From assembly GCA_964034945.1 (NCBI GenBank), contig OZ035963.1, positions 1,240,001 through 1,304,000 of the forward strand: DNA of 64,000 nucleotides, read 5' to 3'. Positions 22,481-35,218 of this stretch are shown piece by piece (the stretch's first letter is position 1; each line of letters opens with the position of its first letter). The notes below the pieces were generated by a model. The model was not told where the DNA came from. It saw nothing but the letters and a program-made list of their open reading frames with translations, and did not search any database. This stretch comes from Chrysopilus asiliformis. Taxonomy: Eukaryota; Arthropoda; Insecta; Diptera; Rhagionidae. Position numbers and translations under genes: made by a program.

Positions 22481-25400
22481 GCTGCAAAATTCAGTTCAGT
22501 GCAGTCTGAAGAGAATAACTTCAGTGAAAGATTTTACAATGCACAGAATTTTTCACTCCAGCTTCAAAATTTACATTCAAAAAGCGGTCAAAAGGTTCGA
22601 TCGTAATCAGGTCCGATTTGAATCCCAAGTGAAGTTCATCCTTCAAAAAGGATTCAGTTGCATTCAAATTGCCGGCTGGAACTTAATAAGTATACAGCAT
22701 ATACCAGATACGTTAATTGATCGTTTAAAAACGAGTGCGTACATTTCCAAAATTCTCACCAATTACTTTCAAAAAGTTTTCAGGGATGAAAGAGCGTTTG
22801 TTTTTTTCATTTTCAAAAAAAAAAAATCTAAGACCCGTAAACGAACATTGTTTTCAAATTTTTTACATATTTTGCTTCAACGGTTTTTACGCTTTTCAAC
22901 ATATTCGAAAAGGTCAAATTTTTTGACCAAACATAACCAAATTCTAAGAAAATAAAATTTCCTGCATTTTTCCGTTTCACGGGTTTTACGTAGCTTTAGC
23001 GGTTCTTGAGATACAACATATTTTCTCCGAAACTAAATATTGCAGAAGAAAGTTTTGTATTGGCCACAACTGATATTTTATTACGTAATCAAAATCTTTC
23101 GTAGAAAAATCTTATATTGGATCTAAAAATTTTTGAAACTGTTTTGAGTTTTATTCATTCGTTCAACACCAAAGCGTTTTTCCAGTGTCATAAATCCGCA
23201 ACGACTCAAAATCAGTATCATGAATTCTCTGGTTTGTCAAAGGAAGTACACACTTTTGCATCTTTGATCTCTAGGAAATCTCTTGACCTGTTGCGTTCTG
23301 CTCCTGTACAAGTAAATTAGCTTAGGTTCTTGTTAGTCCTTTGAGATTATCCTTTTAAACTTTGTTCAAGTTCTATTTATTCTATCTGCTCCTCAACGCG
23401 TTTTAAACCGAAATATCTCCGCCGACAATCGATGTGATACATGCAACTTTGCCTTTGATGGACCCTTGCACGTTACGTTACGTTTCGAGTGTAATCTTTG
23501 CCATGGGAAAAACTGAATTTAACAACAATTTTCTGGTACGTTAAACACAGTGCTAAATTGCTTTACTTACACGCTTTTTAACAGAATACCGCACAGGTGA
23601 ACAAAGTTAGAATATAATTCCTCGTTTCGGAGTAATTTCGTTCTTTGGTCCTCCTGGAAATTGGTTTCTGGATATTTAACCACGTTTTGCACTCTAAGAG
23701 ATCGTTTTTGTTTCATGAATAAGATATATGTTCGTGTTTACATAATTCTTATGTATGTGTTAACGAATATCTTAAAGATTTCCATCTTATGAATATGAAA
23801 AATTTCCCACCTATGAATTTTCCGCGGCTTAGCATCAAGAGAATTTCTTTGTACACCTCTACGTCTGCTGAAGTTTTTTTTCTGCATTCAGGGCAAAAGA
23901 GCGACGGGGCGCAATCTGAATGTACCGCGAAAACGTTGGCATGTGTTCTGAATAAATTAGAATCGTATCGCTTAAAGTTTAAATTATGTATAGTATACCA
24001 GTAAGTACCACTGTCACAGTCTTTAGACATCTTTAAGTACTGATTAATTAATTTCCCTTTCCCACAGCTTTTCAGTATGTATTTCTGATGTTCGCGTCTA
24101 GGAGTATTTATTTCTTTGTTTTTGTGCTTGATTTTGTTTCTCTGCAATCGATGAATTTGTTAGAAAGTTAACAAAATGTAATAAAATCTTACACTGAGAA
24201 TTTGTTAATTGCCTCACTAACAACAGTATTTATGGTGAGCTCTTATATACGCGGAAATTGTGAAAACAGATAATAGTGATTTGTTTATTAGATTTTCAAT
24301 TTAACTTTATAAACAGGAGGTTATTAATGATAGATCTCTGCATAATCAAACAAGTCATTGCTTAATGCTAGAGTTATTAAATTTTCAAACCCTATAAGAT
24401 ATTGGGTTTAGTGTTTTAATAGCTGATTTTTACAATTTGGTAGTCGTGATAATCCTCAAAAAAGGTAACTTTCATTTACGTAAAGTCCGTTTCCGGTACA
24501 ACTATTTCCACATTGCCAAAAACATAAAGAAAAACTCTACAGATCTTTTGTAAACTTCTGAACCGCCATAGAAGAAAAGACGCCTTCGATACAGGCCCCA
24601 AACCACCACTATTTCCCAGCATTTCACCAGATTAAGCTGACACTGAAAGAGCTTAAAGATCTTGATACCCACAAACTTAAATGGACTCCACAGACTGCCA
24701 ATGGCGCAAAGAGGTCTAATGGTCTCGTAAAAGTTAAATCAGATAACCGTTTCATTTTCTCGCCACCCCATAGCGGCAGAAAGGTTATTTTCCAGAGATT
24801 TTCTACAGCAATGTTTGGTAATTTCATTAACGATGACACCGCTTTTACACGCATTCCACGCTCCATCAGTTCATTTTATACCATTTCAAGGGTGTGTTTT
24901 TTTCCAGAACGAATCAAAATACTATAATTTGGTTTTTAAAATGAACAAATCCGATTTAAAAAAAATGAAAGACTTTCCCCCGTTTAAATAGCAATCGCGT
25001 TGATATGACGATTAATGAAATGACGGAACATTAAGGTTTGCACTAATTTTAAAAAAAAGCCATTAATGCAGACAACCAAGTTTTTGCACATTTGATTTGT
25101 TTGAAAAAAAAAATACTGAAATTTGTAACTGGCAAAAGGAATTTTCCATGGGGGGGGGATGGGATTTTTATCAAATGTATTCGAGAGGAATGAGTCATCC
25201 ATGTCTGCTGACCTGACTCATTTAAGATTTAATTAAAAAGTTTAATAAAGCCATCTGATTAACACTAAAATTTAATTAGTTTATTGAAATTTGGATGAAA
25301 AGGAGTAACTTGGAGGTTTACAGGTAAACTTGGGTATTTGCCCTTGAAATTTTGGTCTTAAAATTTTTGATCGCCTAAAGATAATTGAAGGGGATGTTTA

Positions 25401-25493
25401 AAGGGGCAAAAATTGTAGTTTTTTCTTCCTCCCTCTTGCCAAAATTAACGGTCAATCGGTTAATAAACCAAAATTTTAGCTCAATCGGTTCAA
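22481..25493. other. no recognised gene; contains an ACTTTC-family repeat piece
   Basis: At about 22985-23100, on the minus strand, lies AAAATATCAGTTGTGGCCAA followed by AAAACTTTCTTCTGCAATAT, a piece of the repeat also seen at 43885-44350 and 55590-56520. The 143-codon frame at 22524-22955 is low-complexity (K, F, I, S) and unassigned. A minus frame at 23749-24147 contains DCAPSLFCPECRKKTSADVE, which looks more protein-like (C-x6-C-x2-C) but has no support beyond that. A 44-bp string at 24701-24745 recurs at 41058-41102. Around 25370-25490 there is a piece also found near 37370-37460. Confidence 0.45.
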
Positions 25494-25497
25494 TTAA

Positions 25498-25649
25498 CAC
25501 GTTGACTGCCAGACCAATTTTGCAAAAATGTAAGGGAGATGCCAATGCATGTAGACGTATGTAGAATGTACGTAGGTATGAATGTATGTATGTATGCATG
25601 TACATTGTAGACCCAGCTATCAAAAATGATAGTCATGGCAGTCAATGTG
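25498..25649. mobile_element. piggyBac-type MITE (TTAA duplication), 152 bp
   Basis: TTAA flanks both ends (25494-25497 and 25650-25653). The inverted ends are CACGTTGACTGCCAGAC at the left and, complemented, CACATTGACTGCCATGAC at the right. TTAA duplication is diagnostic of piggyBac-type insertion. The middle is a GTAT-rich microsatellite (about 25575-25600). The ends resemble those of the larger element at 48832-49174 (CACGTTGGCTACCA), so the two are related families. Confidence 0.8.
25575..25600 (+). repeat. (GTAT)n microsatellite
   Basis: An imperfect GTAT/GCAT run in the middle of the TTAA-flanked MITE. Confidence 0.85.
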
Positions 25650-25653
25650 TTAA

Positions 25654-26699
25654 GAGTTTTTATATGCTATTTTTTGATAAAATGTCCAGCTTGGTCTTTA
25701 TTTTAGTTGATTTTGTTGAAAACAACTCAAAGTATCTGAAACTGGTTCCAAATTCTAAGTTTTTTGACTTTTTTCGTACGTTTTAACTATAAAAAAAAAT
25801 CATAAGCTTTAGAAAAACTAGAGCAAAACCAAAATAAACCTTTGTTGCTTTCGAAAGCTTTATTCTAAAAACGACTCAACCGATTGGGCTGAAATTTGTC
25901 GCACATCATGAGTTTTCTTCTTCAGGCCGCAAAATTTTCTCTCCATCTATACGGAACTAATTGAAAACTCAATAAAACAATAATAAATGTGGATTTCTGT
26001 GCTCCCAATGGGGTTTAACTTTTCCCAAATAAATCAATCGAAACTAGAAAATGTCACTAACTAAAATTTAAAAAAAAAAACTTTTTCCAAGTTCACACAT
26101 TTTGGCTCCATTGAAATTTCCTTAGACTGTAAGTAAGTTACGTTAAGTTACGTACGAGTTAGAAAAAGTCGTGGGTTGCCAACTGTCTCACAAAAATTCA
26201 ACGTAGGTAATCTGACTACTTGAAACTAAGTCCGGCACAATTTCCGTTCTGTCGAAAAGTTAGAAAACTTAAATAAAATTAAAATTCCAAACGACGAACA
26301 CTTTCACCACATAATGTTTAAGTTTGCTATGTATCTTCCGAGTATAAGTATAACTAAGAAGAAAGTATACTAAATGTTGAAGAAAAGTCAAAGATGGTTT
26401 GAGTGTTGCCGCTTTTGATGCTTTTAAAAGGAACTTTGTAACGTTTCAGCAATTCCTTTATGAAACTGATACTTGTATATTGGTGTAAAGTGTATAATAT
26501 ACTCCACTCTAACTTTTTAGTTGACAACTAGTTGAATAAGTTCAAGTAACTTTCAAAGATTATAAAATCCTTTTATGCTGCTGTTGTCAACAAAAGATCG
26601 TTTGACTAGAAACGGAAACGGATATTGAGGGAGGTGACAACTAACATTTTTATACAGAAATCCATTATCTATGAGCGCCAAAAAACTTTAACAAAGATT
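25654..26699. other. no recognised gene
   Basis: AT-rich DNA. At about 25865-25925 there is a segment (ACTCAACCGATTGGGCTGAA) of the general kind found in the Helitron-like elements, without recognisable ends. Nothing else stands out before the candidate 5'UTR exon. Confidence 0.4.
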
Positions 26700-26823
26700 C
26701 TTTACTTTGCATTCTTCCTTTTCGAATTCATTTGCTTCGTCCAATTGAAGCATAGCACAAAAAAAACAGCAACGAGTCGTTAATTGTAAGAATCAAAGCG
26801 TTTCCGTTGTGCTGCGCCCGAAG
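26700..26823 (+). other. candidate 5'UTR exon ending in a strong splice donor
   Basis: The segment ends GCTGCGCCCGAAG|GTAAGG, a strong donor, and is followed 100 bp later by a strong acceptor. Its content (CAAAAAAAACAGCAACGAGT) and higher GC resemble fly 5' untranslated exons. The transcription start is not identifiable; 26700 is a nominal left limit. No coding frame is claimed here. Confidence 0.4.
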
Positions 26824-26923
26824 GTAAGGATTGAAATCCTTTTGTTTCAACAACAGATAGCTTATATACAGAAAAAAAGAGTTTTCCTTCTTGTTAAAAT
26901 TTTGTTTCTTTCTTGTGTTTTAG
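26824..26923 (+). other. candidate 100-bp intron
   Basis: GTAAGG at the 5' side and a pyrimidine-rich TTTTGTTTCTTTCTTG followed by TGTTTTAG at the 3' side. The length is typical of small insect introns. Confidence 0.4.
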
Positions 26924-27353
26924 AAAGTGAATAACCAGCGTTTAAGCAGAACAATAACAACAGCAAAAAGGACAGAGTTCATTCGATAATTTTCGTGAAA
27001 GAAATAAGGAAATCACTTTCCCTTGGAAGAAAGTTTTCCAGCAATTTTTGGCTGACTGCTCTGAATCGTTAAGTAAAGCTGAAAACCTTTGCGCGATTTT
27101 TCATAAAATTTTATAATCAAAACAAAAATTTCTTAATTATATCGAATACCCCGAAAATCTCAGCATAACGTCCACCATGACTTTGGGCTCGTCTTTAGAT
27201 GGGAAGTTCTTCTACGACACCTACATCGATAAAAATTTCTTACTTACTTACCAAGCAAGGGTAGTAAAAGTGTGTGGTTTCATGTTTCGCGTAATAAAAT
27301 CGACAAGTGAACTCAGTATACTCAAATACACTCAAATATATATATATATATAA
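26924..27353 (+). CDS. candidate first coding exon (5'UTR plus start codon at 27177)
   Basis: After the acceptor, about 250 bp of UTR-like sequence (AACAATAACAACAGCAAAAA) leads to an ATG at 27177 in good context (TCCACC ATG A). The frame reads MTLGSSLDGKFFYDTYIDKN, then FLLTYQARVVKVCGFMFRVI. It runs into an AT microsatellite (27336-27352) and stops at 27351-27353, giving 58 codons. The opening residues look protein-like and the tail does not, so the true exon may end earlier; GCAAGG|GTAGTA near 27260 is a possible donor. I do not recognise the protein and see no signal peptide. The rest of the gene would lie downstream, across a long intron. Confidence 0.35.
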
Positions 27354-30300
27354 AGATAAGGATGAAATCTCACACCTCTATAGCAACCGATATGAGTACG
27401 AGTATAATAAATGCTGGGAATTTGTAGGTGAAACTCTCTCCTAACATGGTAATTTAATTTTTCCCAGTTTTTCATTAATAATTCATAAAAAGTTTTCCTG
27501 GTTTTAAATTTACTTCTTTTTTTTCCTCATCGCTTCTGTTTTCACATATATTTCTCCCTTGTGCCCCGGGAATTCTTATTTATACTTTCAGGGTTATCTG
27601 TTTCGTTTTCTTGCTTCTTTAGATTTGTTTTTCTACGATAAGATTACCATATTGCTTGAGGTTAAAATTTAGTGATGTGTGTTAAATGATTTTAATCTAA
27701 TTCAAGAAGATAATAAATTTCGTGGCCCTTTCTTTATATTTTCACCTTTGACGATTACAGTGTGGCAGTGTGGGTGGATGAATTAGGCTTTATACAAACA
27801 GAAATTTTCTTAGATTTCTTGGAGATTATTACAAAATATACACTAACTTTGTTATAGACACGCGTCATGGAGACTTTTGGAACAAATATATTCCATTATC
27901 GAAAAGTTTCATCGAATGCATTGACACGACAATTGAGATTTGTTTCCGCGAAGTACAAAATCTGCGATATCTTGAAAACGGCAATAACCACCGAATTAGA
28001 ATCAAATATAAGAGTGTTTTCTGACCGGTACAAACAGACCCACATACGGTCAAAATCTCAAGGTAAAAAAAGCAAAAAACTATTTACTTTTCAAGTCGCA
28101 TTTTACATCGGCATCTCATATAAACTGTCCATAAAAAACGTCACCCTGATGTTATGCTTTTCGAATTCCCTCTTGTCCCACTATTTATTTTTTTGGCTAT
28201 GGATTTTTGTCCTTATTATCTCCGGAACCGTTGAGAGAATTTTTGATGGGCATTTCGCCACACTCCAAACCAAATTTTCACACCCTGAAATCCACCACGA
28301 CACGTTCGCTCTGATGCTGAACCATACATAACTTCAGTATTAATGAAAAAGGGCCAATTATAATTATTATTAAGAAAGATATTGCAATATAATTTTCAAC
28401 ATTAAATTTTGTCTCAAATCACAATCTCACTCTATAATTTATACATGCTGGGACTGTAATAAAATTCTCTTCAGCGCACAATTTTTAAACTATTTTTCCG
28501 ATTTTTTCCGGAAAAAAGATCTGTGCTGTGTACTGTACGTATACATGTGCAAACGAAAAGTACATTTTAAATTGTGCGAATAGTGAAAGGTTTCTCATGT
28601 CTTACGGTGACATTGTGTTATAATTTCAACATTTTGTCATTATTCGCACATTTATGCTTTAAAATGGAACATGATATAGTGTTGTTGGTGCTTTTCCAGG
28701 GGAAATTCTTTGGAAAGCATACGCGAAAAGCTCACAGGTGCCATTGAAAAATACATTTACTGTAAAAACGTGCATAGCACAAGGATGTGAGTAGCAGATA
28801 AATATTTTTCTGTTTGGGTAACGAAGTGCAACATGGAAAACTGTTTTTCGCGTGATGCTTTAAATGCACTAAAGCAACACAATAGCAACAATTTTTTCGT
28901 CGTATTTTTACATTTACAAGGCTCTGTATTCCTGGTGCCATTTTGGGTGCAGACCCGTCGCTTGGCTCGAAAACTATGCTCAGTAACTTTTAGAAAAATG
29001 TTTACCAACATATGTGCTCGCGTACATATATAGATCTATGTTATTTATGAAGCAATTTTGCAAAATAAATTCCGACAATTATTCTCTCCGGTAAAGAATA
29101 TTTCGGGAAAGAAAAAACGTTGACGCTCAAATTAGATTTTTTCCACAATTTTATATAATAAACTTGAAAAAGACGACGACATATTTAAACATTTTAAATG
29201 TAAAAAAAAAGTTCTTTCGCAATTTAACTGCCTAATTGACGTTAATCCATACAAATTTAACGATTTCCCAAACTCATTAGTCGTTAATGAAACAAGAAAT
29301 TTTCTGCTGAGCAAACTTTATTATCGTTTAACGTTGCAAATGCAGACATTACGTTTATTTATTTACAAGTAGAAAACTTTCAGTTTGACTTTTTTTTTTA
29401 ACCAAGTTGAGATTTTATTATTGCAATACAGTACAAATGGGGTTAGTCGAATCGAAACACTCAACTTTAAGGTAGGTGATTTTCCTTTAAGCAAGAAAAG
29501 TTTTAGTTTTCAACAAAAAATCTGCACGTTGATATCGGTTTTCTATGAAAAATATTGCTAACTCGCAGAAGTTTTTGAGAAAAATTGATAACTTTATTTT
29601 CACTTAATTAATTTTATTACAACTTTTTAATTTTCTACTGTCAAATGAACCTTAAACAGAGATAAAATAAAAATCTGTTTTTTGTAGAAAAAATAAATTA
29701 CGAGAAAAGCTCCTGTTTTGATAAATAAAGTTTTTTTTTACGGTTTTTTGTGTGTTCAGAAAATTTACAGTTTAAAGTCACATAAATCACGTCTAATAGG
29801 GCTTTACTGGAGAGATTCTACTCTTCAGATCCATATACCCTAGAGTTGTTCTTTCTCTGTGAACTAGCATTAGTACAATATCGACCGAATTCCTTTTTAC
29901 TAAAAGTTTTTACTATCTCTGAATAACAAAAAGCAAAACAAAGTTTTTATACTATCAACTTTATTGTTATTCTATCAAAAAAAAAGCCAAAAAAAAGTTA
30001 AACTAATAGGAAAATAAAACCAGTGGAAATGAATAGGAAAACATTTTCCACTTTACTTTAACGAATTAAATTCAAATAATTTATTTAAAACTTTATAAAA
30101 ACTGTATTCATGAAAACTTTTTGTGGGTTTTTTTTTAAAATTTAACTCATGATCTTTTTTTTTCAGAAACCATAAATAGCGTGAAAAACTCCAATTTCGA
30201 AAATTCATATTCATTAAGAAAAAACACCTCTCATGTCCTAAATACTAACAGCTTTGCTGAGCAAATAACATAAAACAAATTGCTAGTTTAAAGCAAAATG

Positions 30301-33300
30301 CAAGAAATTTGTGTACAACCTATACTTTGAGAAAACCCACTTCTTAATTATGTTGAAAGCTTCCAAATTTTATTGAAGTTTTTTGCATGTATACAGTATA
30401 AGTGGTATTCAGTAAATACGCTTTGCCTAAAGAGTTTCACATAACCACTACAGCTAACTAAGTTTGTCTCAAAATAAAAATTTCCTTGGGAACTTGGGTA
30501 TGCAAAACCACATTAGTTTCTTCTTATTCTTGCTACTAGCTGTAAGATCCGTCTAGGACGTTTTCGACTCTCCAAACTGTTGTTAGTATTTCTTAAATTA
30601 TAGATAAAATTGTAGCACACATTCGTTGGTTAAAAGCCGCACATTTTAACATGAGAAACAACAATTTAAAAAAAAAACTAATTGCGGAAGTAACTAATGT
30701 TTGCAAAACTTGAGTCTTTATGTTTTTCGCTCATCATTTAAATTGTAGTAATACATGTGAGTTTTTTAGATACTTATGTTCACGTACAACAAAGAATGTG
30801 AAGTACATTTCATGTTAAAAACTTTAAACGGTCTGATAATAAACGTCTTTTTTTAAAATTTTTTAGAGATATCCAAAAATTGAAATTAACTTTAGAGACT
30901 ATCCATAAAATAGGTCACGTTAATTTCAGCCTTTTCGGGCCCTCCTGTCCCGTCGTCATACTTTTTTTGTGTATAGAAATTAAAACCCAAATGTGTAACG
31001 TATCCTGTCATATAAAAAAGAATCCTGGAATTTCGGGAAATTTTATTTCTGATTAAATTAAGGTGCTTCAATAAGAAAATTTAAAATAGAACGCTTTTTT
31101 TCTTTTCGTTTTTTTCTATTTTTTTTTTAAATTTTCCTCGCTGCGAAAAATATGGCAAACGTTTTTCTCTAATTTGGCGCGTTTTCTTCGCCGAATTCGA
31201 ATAATTTTTTTTTCAAATCAGACACTAGCGCCACTAGCGGGAACTAATGAGCTCAGCTAAAAAGGGAAATTATTGTGAATTAGCCGAGATTTTTGTCAAG
31301 TTGGTTGTTATCTGAACCAAATATCGGTGCGAGTCTAGAATTTTGGTTCATCCGATGGATAAGCGTGAAACACAGTCATCGTCATAAAAAAAATACGTGT
31401 CAACAAGGCGAAAACAACCTAGGAAAATATATTGAACTTTCTTATGTGAAATAAATAAAAACATTATATGGCTCCTGGTAGACTACATTTTCGACGATTT
31501 ATCACTCGCCGTTTATGTTTTTCAATGGAACATCATCAGAATTAAAGTTATGTACTTCATATAATTTTTCTCGAATATACATTTTTTTTATTTGACTTAT
31601 TTTTTTGTTTCGTATTTTTATTTTCATTTCAACAATGTTTTCCTTTGTCACGTATTTGCAATTTCCCAAGATAAATACGTGAAATGAAGAAAATTTATTC
31701 TTTCTAGACTTCTTTTTACATAGCAAACAATAACAACAAAAGCAGTAATAAAGAACTGCTTACCTTTATTTCAGCGTATCTATATTGGAGTTGAAGTCAA
31801 AGAAAATGTTAAACCATTGGACAGACGGTAGGGGTAGCAAAAGTTATACTATTTGTATGTACAACTACAATACATACGAGTGCCTATTCCACTTTCACCT
31901 CTGAAGAACAGTAGCAAGAGCCAGAAAATAAGATACAGAAAAAATCACAAAAAAAAAATTGATAGAATGTACCAAATATTCAAGAGGCAGAAAATCCAAA
32001 TAATAAATGGGATGAGGTTAAAGGAAATGATTGGATTTAGGTTAAGGGTTGGATTGACGGTGGCAAAAATGAATCTTGTACGAACATAACGAAATCCAAA
32101 GATATCTATATTCGTTCTTATCAGGGTGGCAAACAAGAAAAGTTTCATCTGCAATGGAGTAAAGAACACAATGTGGAGTCGAAACAACGAACGGGGAAAA
32201 AAAGTTTTTTTTTTCTTCAGAAAATAATGTTGCCTGCGTTTTTCCTGTTTTGGGCATTTTTTTCGGTTCGATTGGAATTATTCGGCTGATGTTTTGTATA
32301 TGTGGTGGTAATAAATGGGAATAAACAATCGTGTTTGGAATGTAGAGACATATTCCAAAGTTTTTTCCCTGCACATATTATTCATATATAGAAAGCTGAA
32401 AAGAATATTTCAATAATTATAATGTTTCAGACAAGCATGTTTTTAAACATGCTTAAAAATTCCATGTGAAAATATTTCTTGATGCTTCTTTAAGGAAAAC
32501 AAATCATCTTCCATGAAAATCGTGGATAAGAAGCTCAACATGGTATGAAAAAATATTTATACATTAATTTAATAAGTATATATAGACGTATTACAAAAAA
32601 ATGACAATTTTACATGCTTTTATACACAACATAAAAACATCGTCGGGTGATGTTTTTAACTTTGAAGAACGAAAAAATGAAGAAGTGTTTACAAAACAAA
32701 AAATTAAAATATATTTCGTCAATAAACGCTCTAATACATAAAAAAATTTGAATTATGGTTGAAAAAACTGTGAAATTTTCCGTTTCTATGATGAAAAATA
32801 ATAGAATTTGATGTTATATGAAAAGCTTAACTTATATAAGCTGTTAAAATCTTTGGAAGTCTGATCACGAACGAAACCAATTGATAGAAACCAAATCAAA
32901 TCTACATCATATTCAATTTCCAGCTCTTCGCGAGTGGTGGTTACTGATGGGATCTCCAATAAAATAAAAATAGCTCCGCAAAATAGAAATGAGATGATCC
33001 GGACATACTTTCGGATCGGCTGAACCCTTCAAATATCAATACATAGTCCAATTGGTTGCTTCCATCCATAGATTTGGCTAAGATATGGCAGACTTCTATC
33101 ATGATTCGGTATTTCTATAGTAAAATATCATCCTTTTTTTACAATCGTTCGCTAGCTGAATATTGCATAAAACAAGATTTTGATGCCTCTGTTTTCAATA
33201 TGGGGCTATACATTCACTAGCATAAGGTTTTGAATAACTCCCTTGGCTCCACTAAGGCTAACAAAAAAAGAATTTTAGATTTTTGGTAGTTTCCGAAATA

Positions 33301-34160
33301 AATTTTCTTTGCTTACCACTTGGCGGTGGTTTAGGAATGCAGATACAAAAAAAAAATCAAATAGAATTGAATTCATAGGAACACTGAAAGTTCCATTACA
33401 ATTCAAAGAAGCTTTTCTGGAACTTCTATCCAGGATTTCATTGAAAAAGGGGAGAAACTTCCAGATGATACCACGAAGTTATGCTTTATTCAAACCAGTG
33501 AATAAGAGAATGACTGTTTGGGGGTGAAAAACCTTTTCTTTTATTTCCCACCATTTCACCAAATAATAATGCAAATTTTTGCTTCTTCCGTTTATTTCCA
33601 TTATCATTTTTTTTTGTTTGCCAGTAAAGAAAATGCTGAGGAGTGTAGCCCACTTTTCCTTTTTACTTGGTTTGATTACTGATCTCATTAGGCGGACGTC
33701 TGAGCTTCGGTCCAATTTATTTTTGTTGGAAAGATAAACGACCGAGCGCATTATATTTCAATGACGGATGAAATGTAATAACGCGGAAAATGCGAACATA
33801 AAAAATAAGGAAAAGGACGAAAAAATAAACAAGTTAAACAGTAATGAGTTCTAGAGTAATAAAAAAACGAGAAATAGCATGGGACTACTGTATGCAGAAT
33901 ACCTGGTTTTATGCGTAATTGGCGACAGCGACAGGAATGATATTATTTCGTAGTTTTTTTTAGTCCTGGGAGGGGAAACACTTGATTTGTGACACATTTT
34001 TTTCATTTCTCTGATTCAATCTTTCAGAAAACACAAAAAATTAGTTATTTCGGACGAGTAGTTTTCGAGTTTGATTGAAAAAATTAGTTAAACTCAATCA
34101 TTATCGTTTTTCTTAAACTCTTTTAATAGATTAGAACCAAAATCCGGTAACTGGTTACAA
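27354..34160. other. no recognised gene; scattered MITE ends
   Basis: About 6.8 kb with no supported gene. The 154-codon frame at 27867-28331 spans repeat-like DNA: CTGCGATATCTTGAAAACGG resembles the ACTTTC-family interior, and 28124 onward begins with a GCTGTCC-type MITE end. A second such end lies near 30899. Other frames (31502-32374, 33309-33751) overlap antisense frames and match nothing. Confidence 0.45.
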
Positions 34161-34431
34161 CACTCAGAAAAATGGAGGCTAACTCGACGACCTACATACG
34201 GCGTAATTGGCCTCGGGCAGGCGCGCGTTCGCCTGCATGTGGGCAAGTAAACTGAGTTGACCTGTGGTCGGAGAAATTCTGAAATTAAGCCACCAGCAGG
34301 TGAAGTAGGGCATTGGGAGCTGCACGAGTTGACCTTAGATAGGTTAACTCTGACCGCTAGCTGGCTTACAGACACCTCTGTAAGGTCAGAGTTAACCTGA
34401 CAAAAAGTTGACCTGGACAATTTTCTGAGTG
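34161..34431. mobile_element. CACTCAG-ended MITE, complete copy (271 bp)
   Basis: Inverted ends CACTCAGAAAAATGG (34161) and, complemented, CACTCAGAAAATTGT (34431) bound a 271-bp element. The left half contains GGCGCGCGTTCGCCTGCATG; the right half matches 1-159 almost base for base. It includes the GTTAACTCTGACC/GGTCAGAGTTAAC hairpin. A 139-codon frame crosses it on the minus strand, but the frame is a by-product of the repeat. I could not identify a target duplication, so the superfamily is open. Confidence 0.75.
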
Positions 34432-35209
34432 AAGTTGTCGTTACACTGTTTTTAGATATCTCAGACCCTTTTCTAGAAAAACCAAAACGAATAACCAGAA
34501 AAGAGAATATCATATCTATGAGAAAACAATAGATTTTCTTCTTTGACGAAATGAATAATTGAACAAAATTTCATTTCTTATTGTTAAAAATATTAAAACC
34601 AAAATTTATGCTTGAATTTATTCCAAACTTTTGATTAAACTTTTTGAAGGTGACGGCCGGCAGCAAAATTTCATTCGACCACACTGTTTTTGTGAAAATT
34701 TCTAATGCTTCGAAAGTTTTGTACTAGTTACCATTCAAATAATATTTACTATACAACATTGAGTTATTAAAGTTCCATAAGCACAACACATTGTCAATCT
34801 TTTGCTTGTGTCATATTAATAGGAAAAGTTACACAAAAATCTGTAGATGGAAATAAAGCGATTTTCATTCCAACCAAAACTTATTCATCTAAAATATTAT
34901 GGCCAGTTGCTTAAATAAATTAATTTTGCTGATGATGGAAAACTAATTTTGAAATACATTCCATGATATTGTAGTCGGGAGAGGGAAATCTGAGAAGTCT
35001 AAAACTAGTATGATGAATCTTATGACCAGTTACATAATTTTTCCGTACATAGAAATTCAGTTAGAAAAGTTTCCGATCCAAAAGGAGAAATTTTGTCTAT
35101 CGAAACACGAAAAAATGAAATTTTTTTATATTTTAATTGCTAAAAAAAAGGGAAATAATCGCATCGGAACTTCAAAATTTATTCCAGAAATAGTAAAAAG
35201 AATTTCTAA
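34432..35209. other. no recognised gene
   Basis: AT-rich DNA. The 74-codon frame at 35010-35234 runs into the Helitron-like element and is not supported. Confidence 0.5.
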
Positions 35210-35218
35210 TCATACTAA

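Noticed and set aside
22524..22955. 143-codon plus-strand frame
   Set aside because: Low-complexity composition (K, F, I, S) typical of AT-rich DNA; no homology recognised.
27867..28331. 154-codon plus-strand frame
   Set aside because: Crosses repeat-like DNA, including a GCTGTCC-type MITE end near 28124; peptide unassigned.
34094..34513. 139-codon minus-strand frame
   Set aside because: Lies across the CACTCAG MITE; the frame is a by-product of the repeat.
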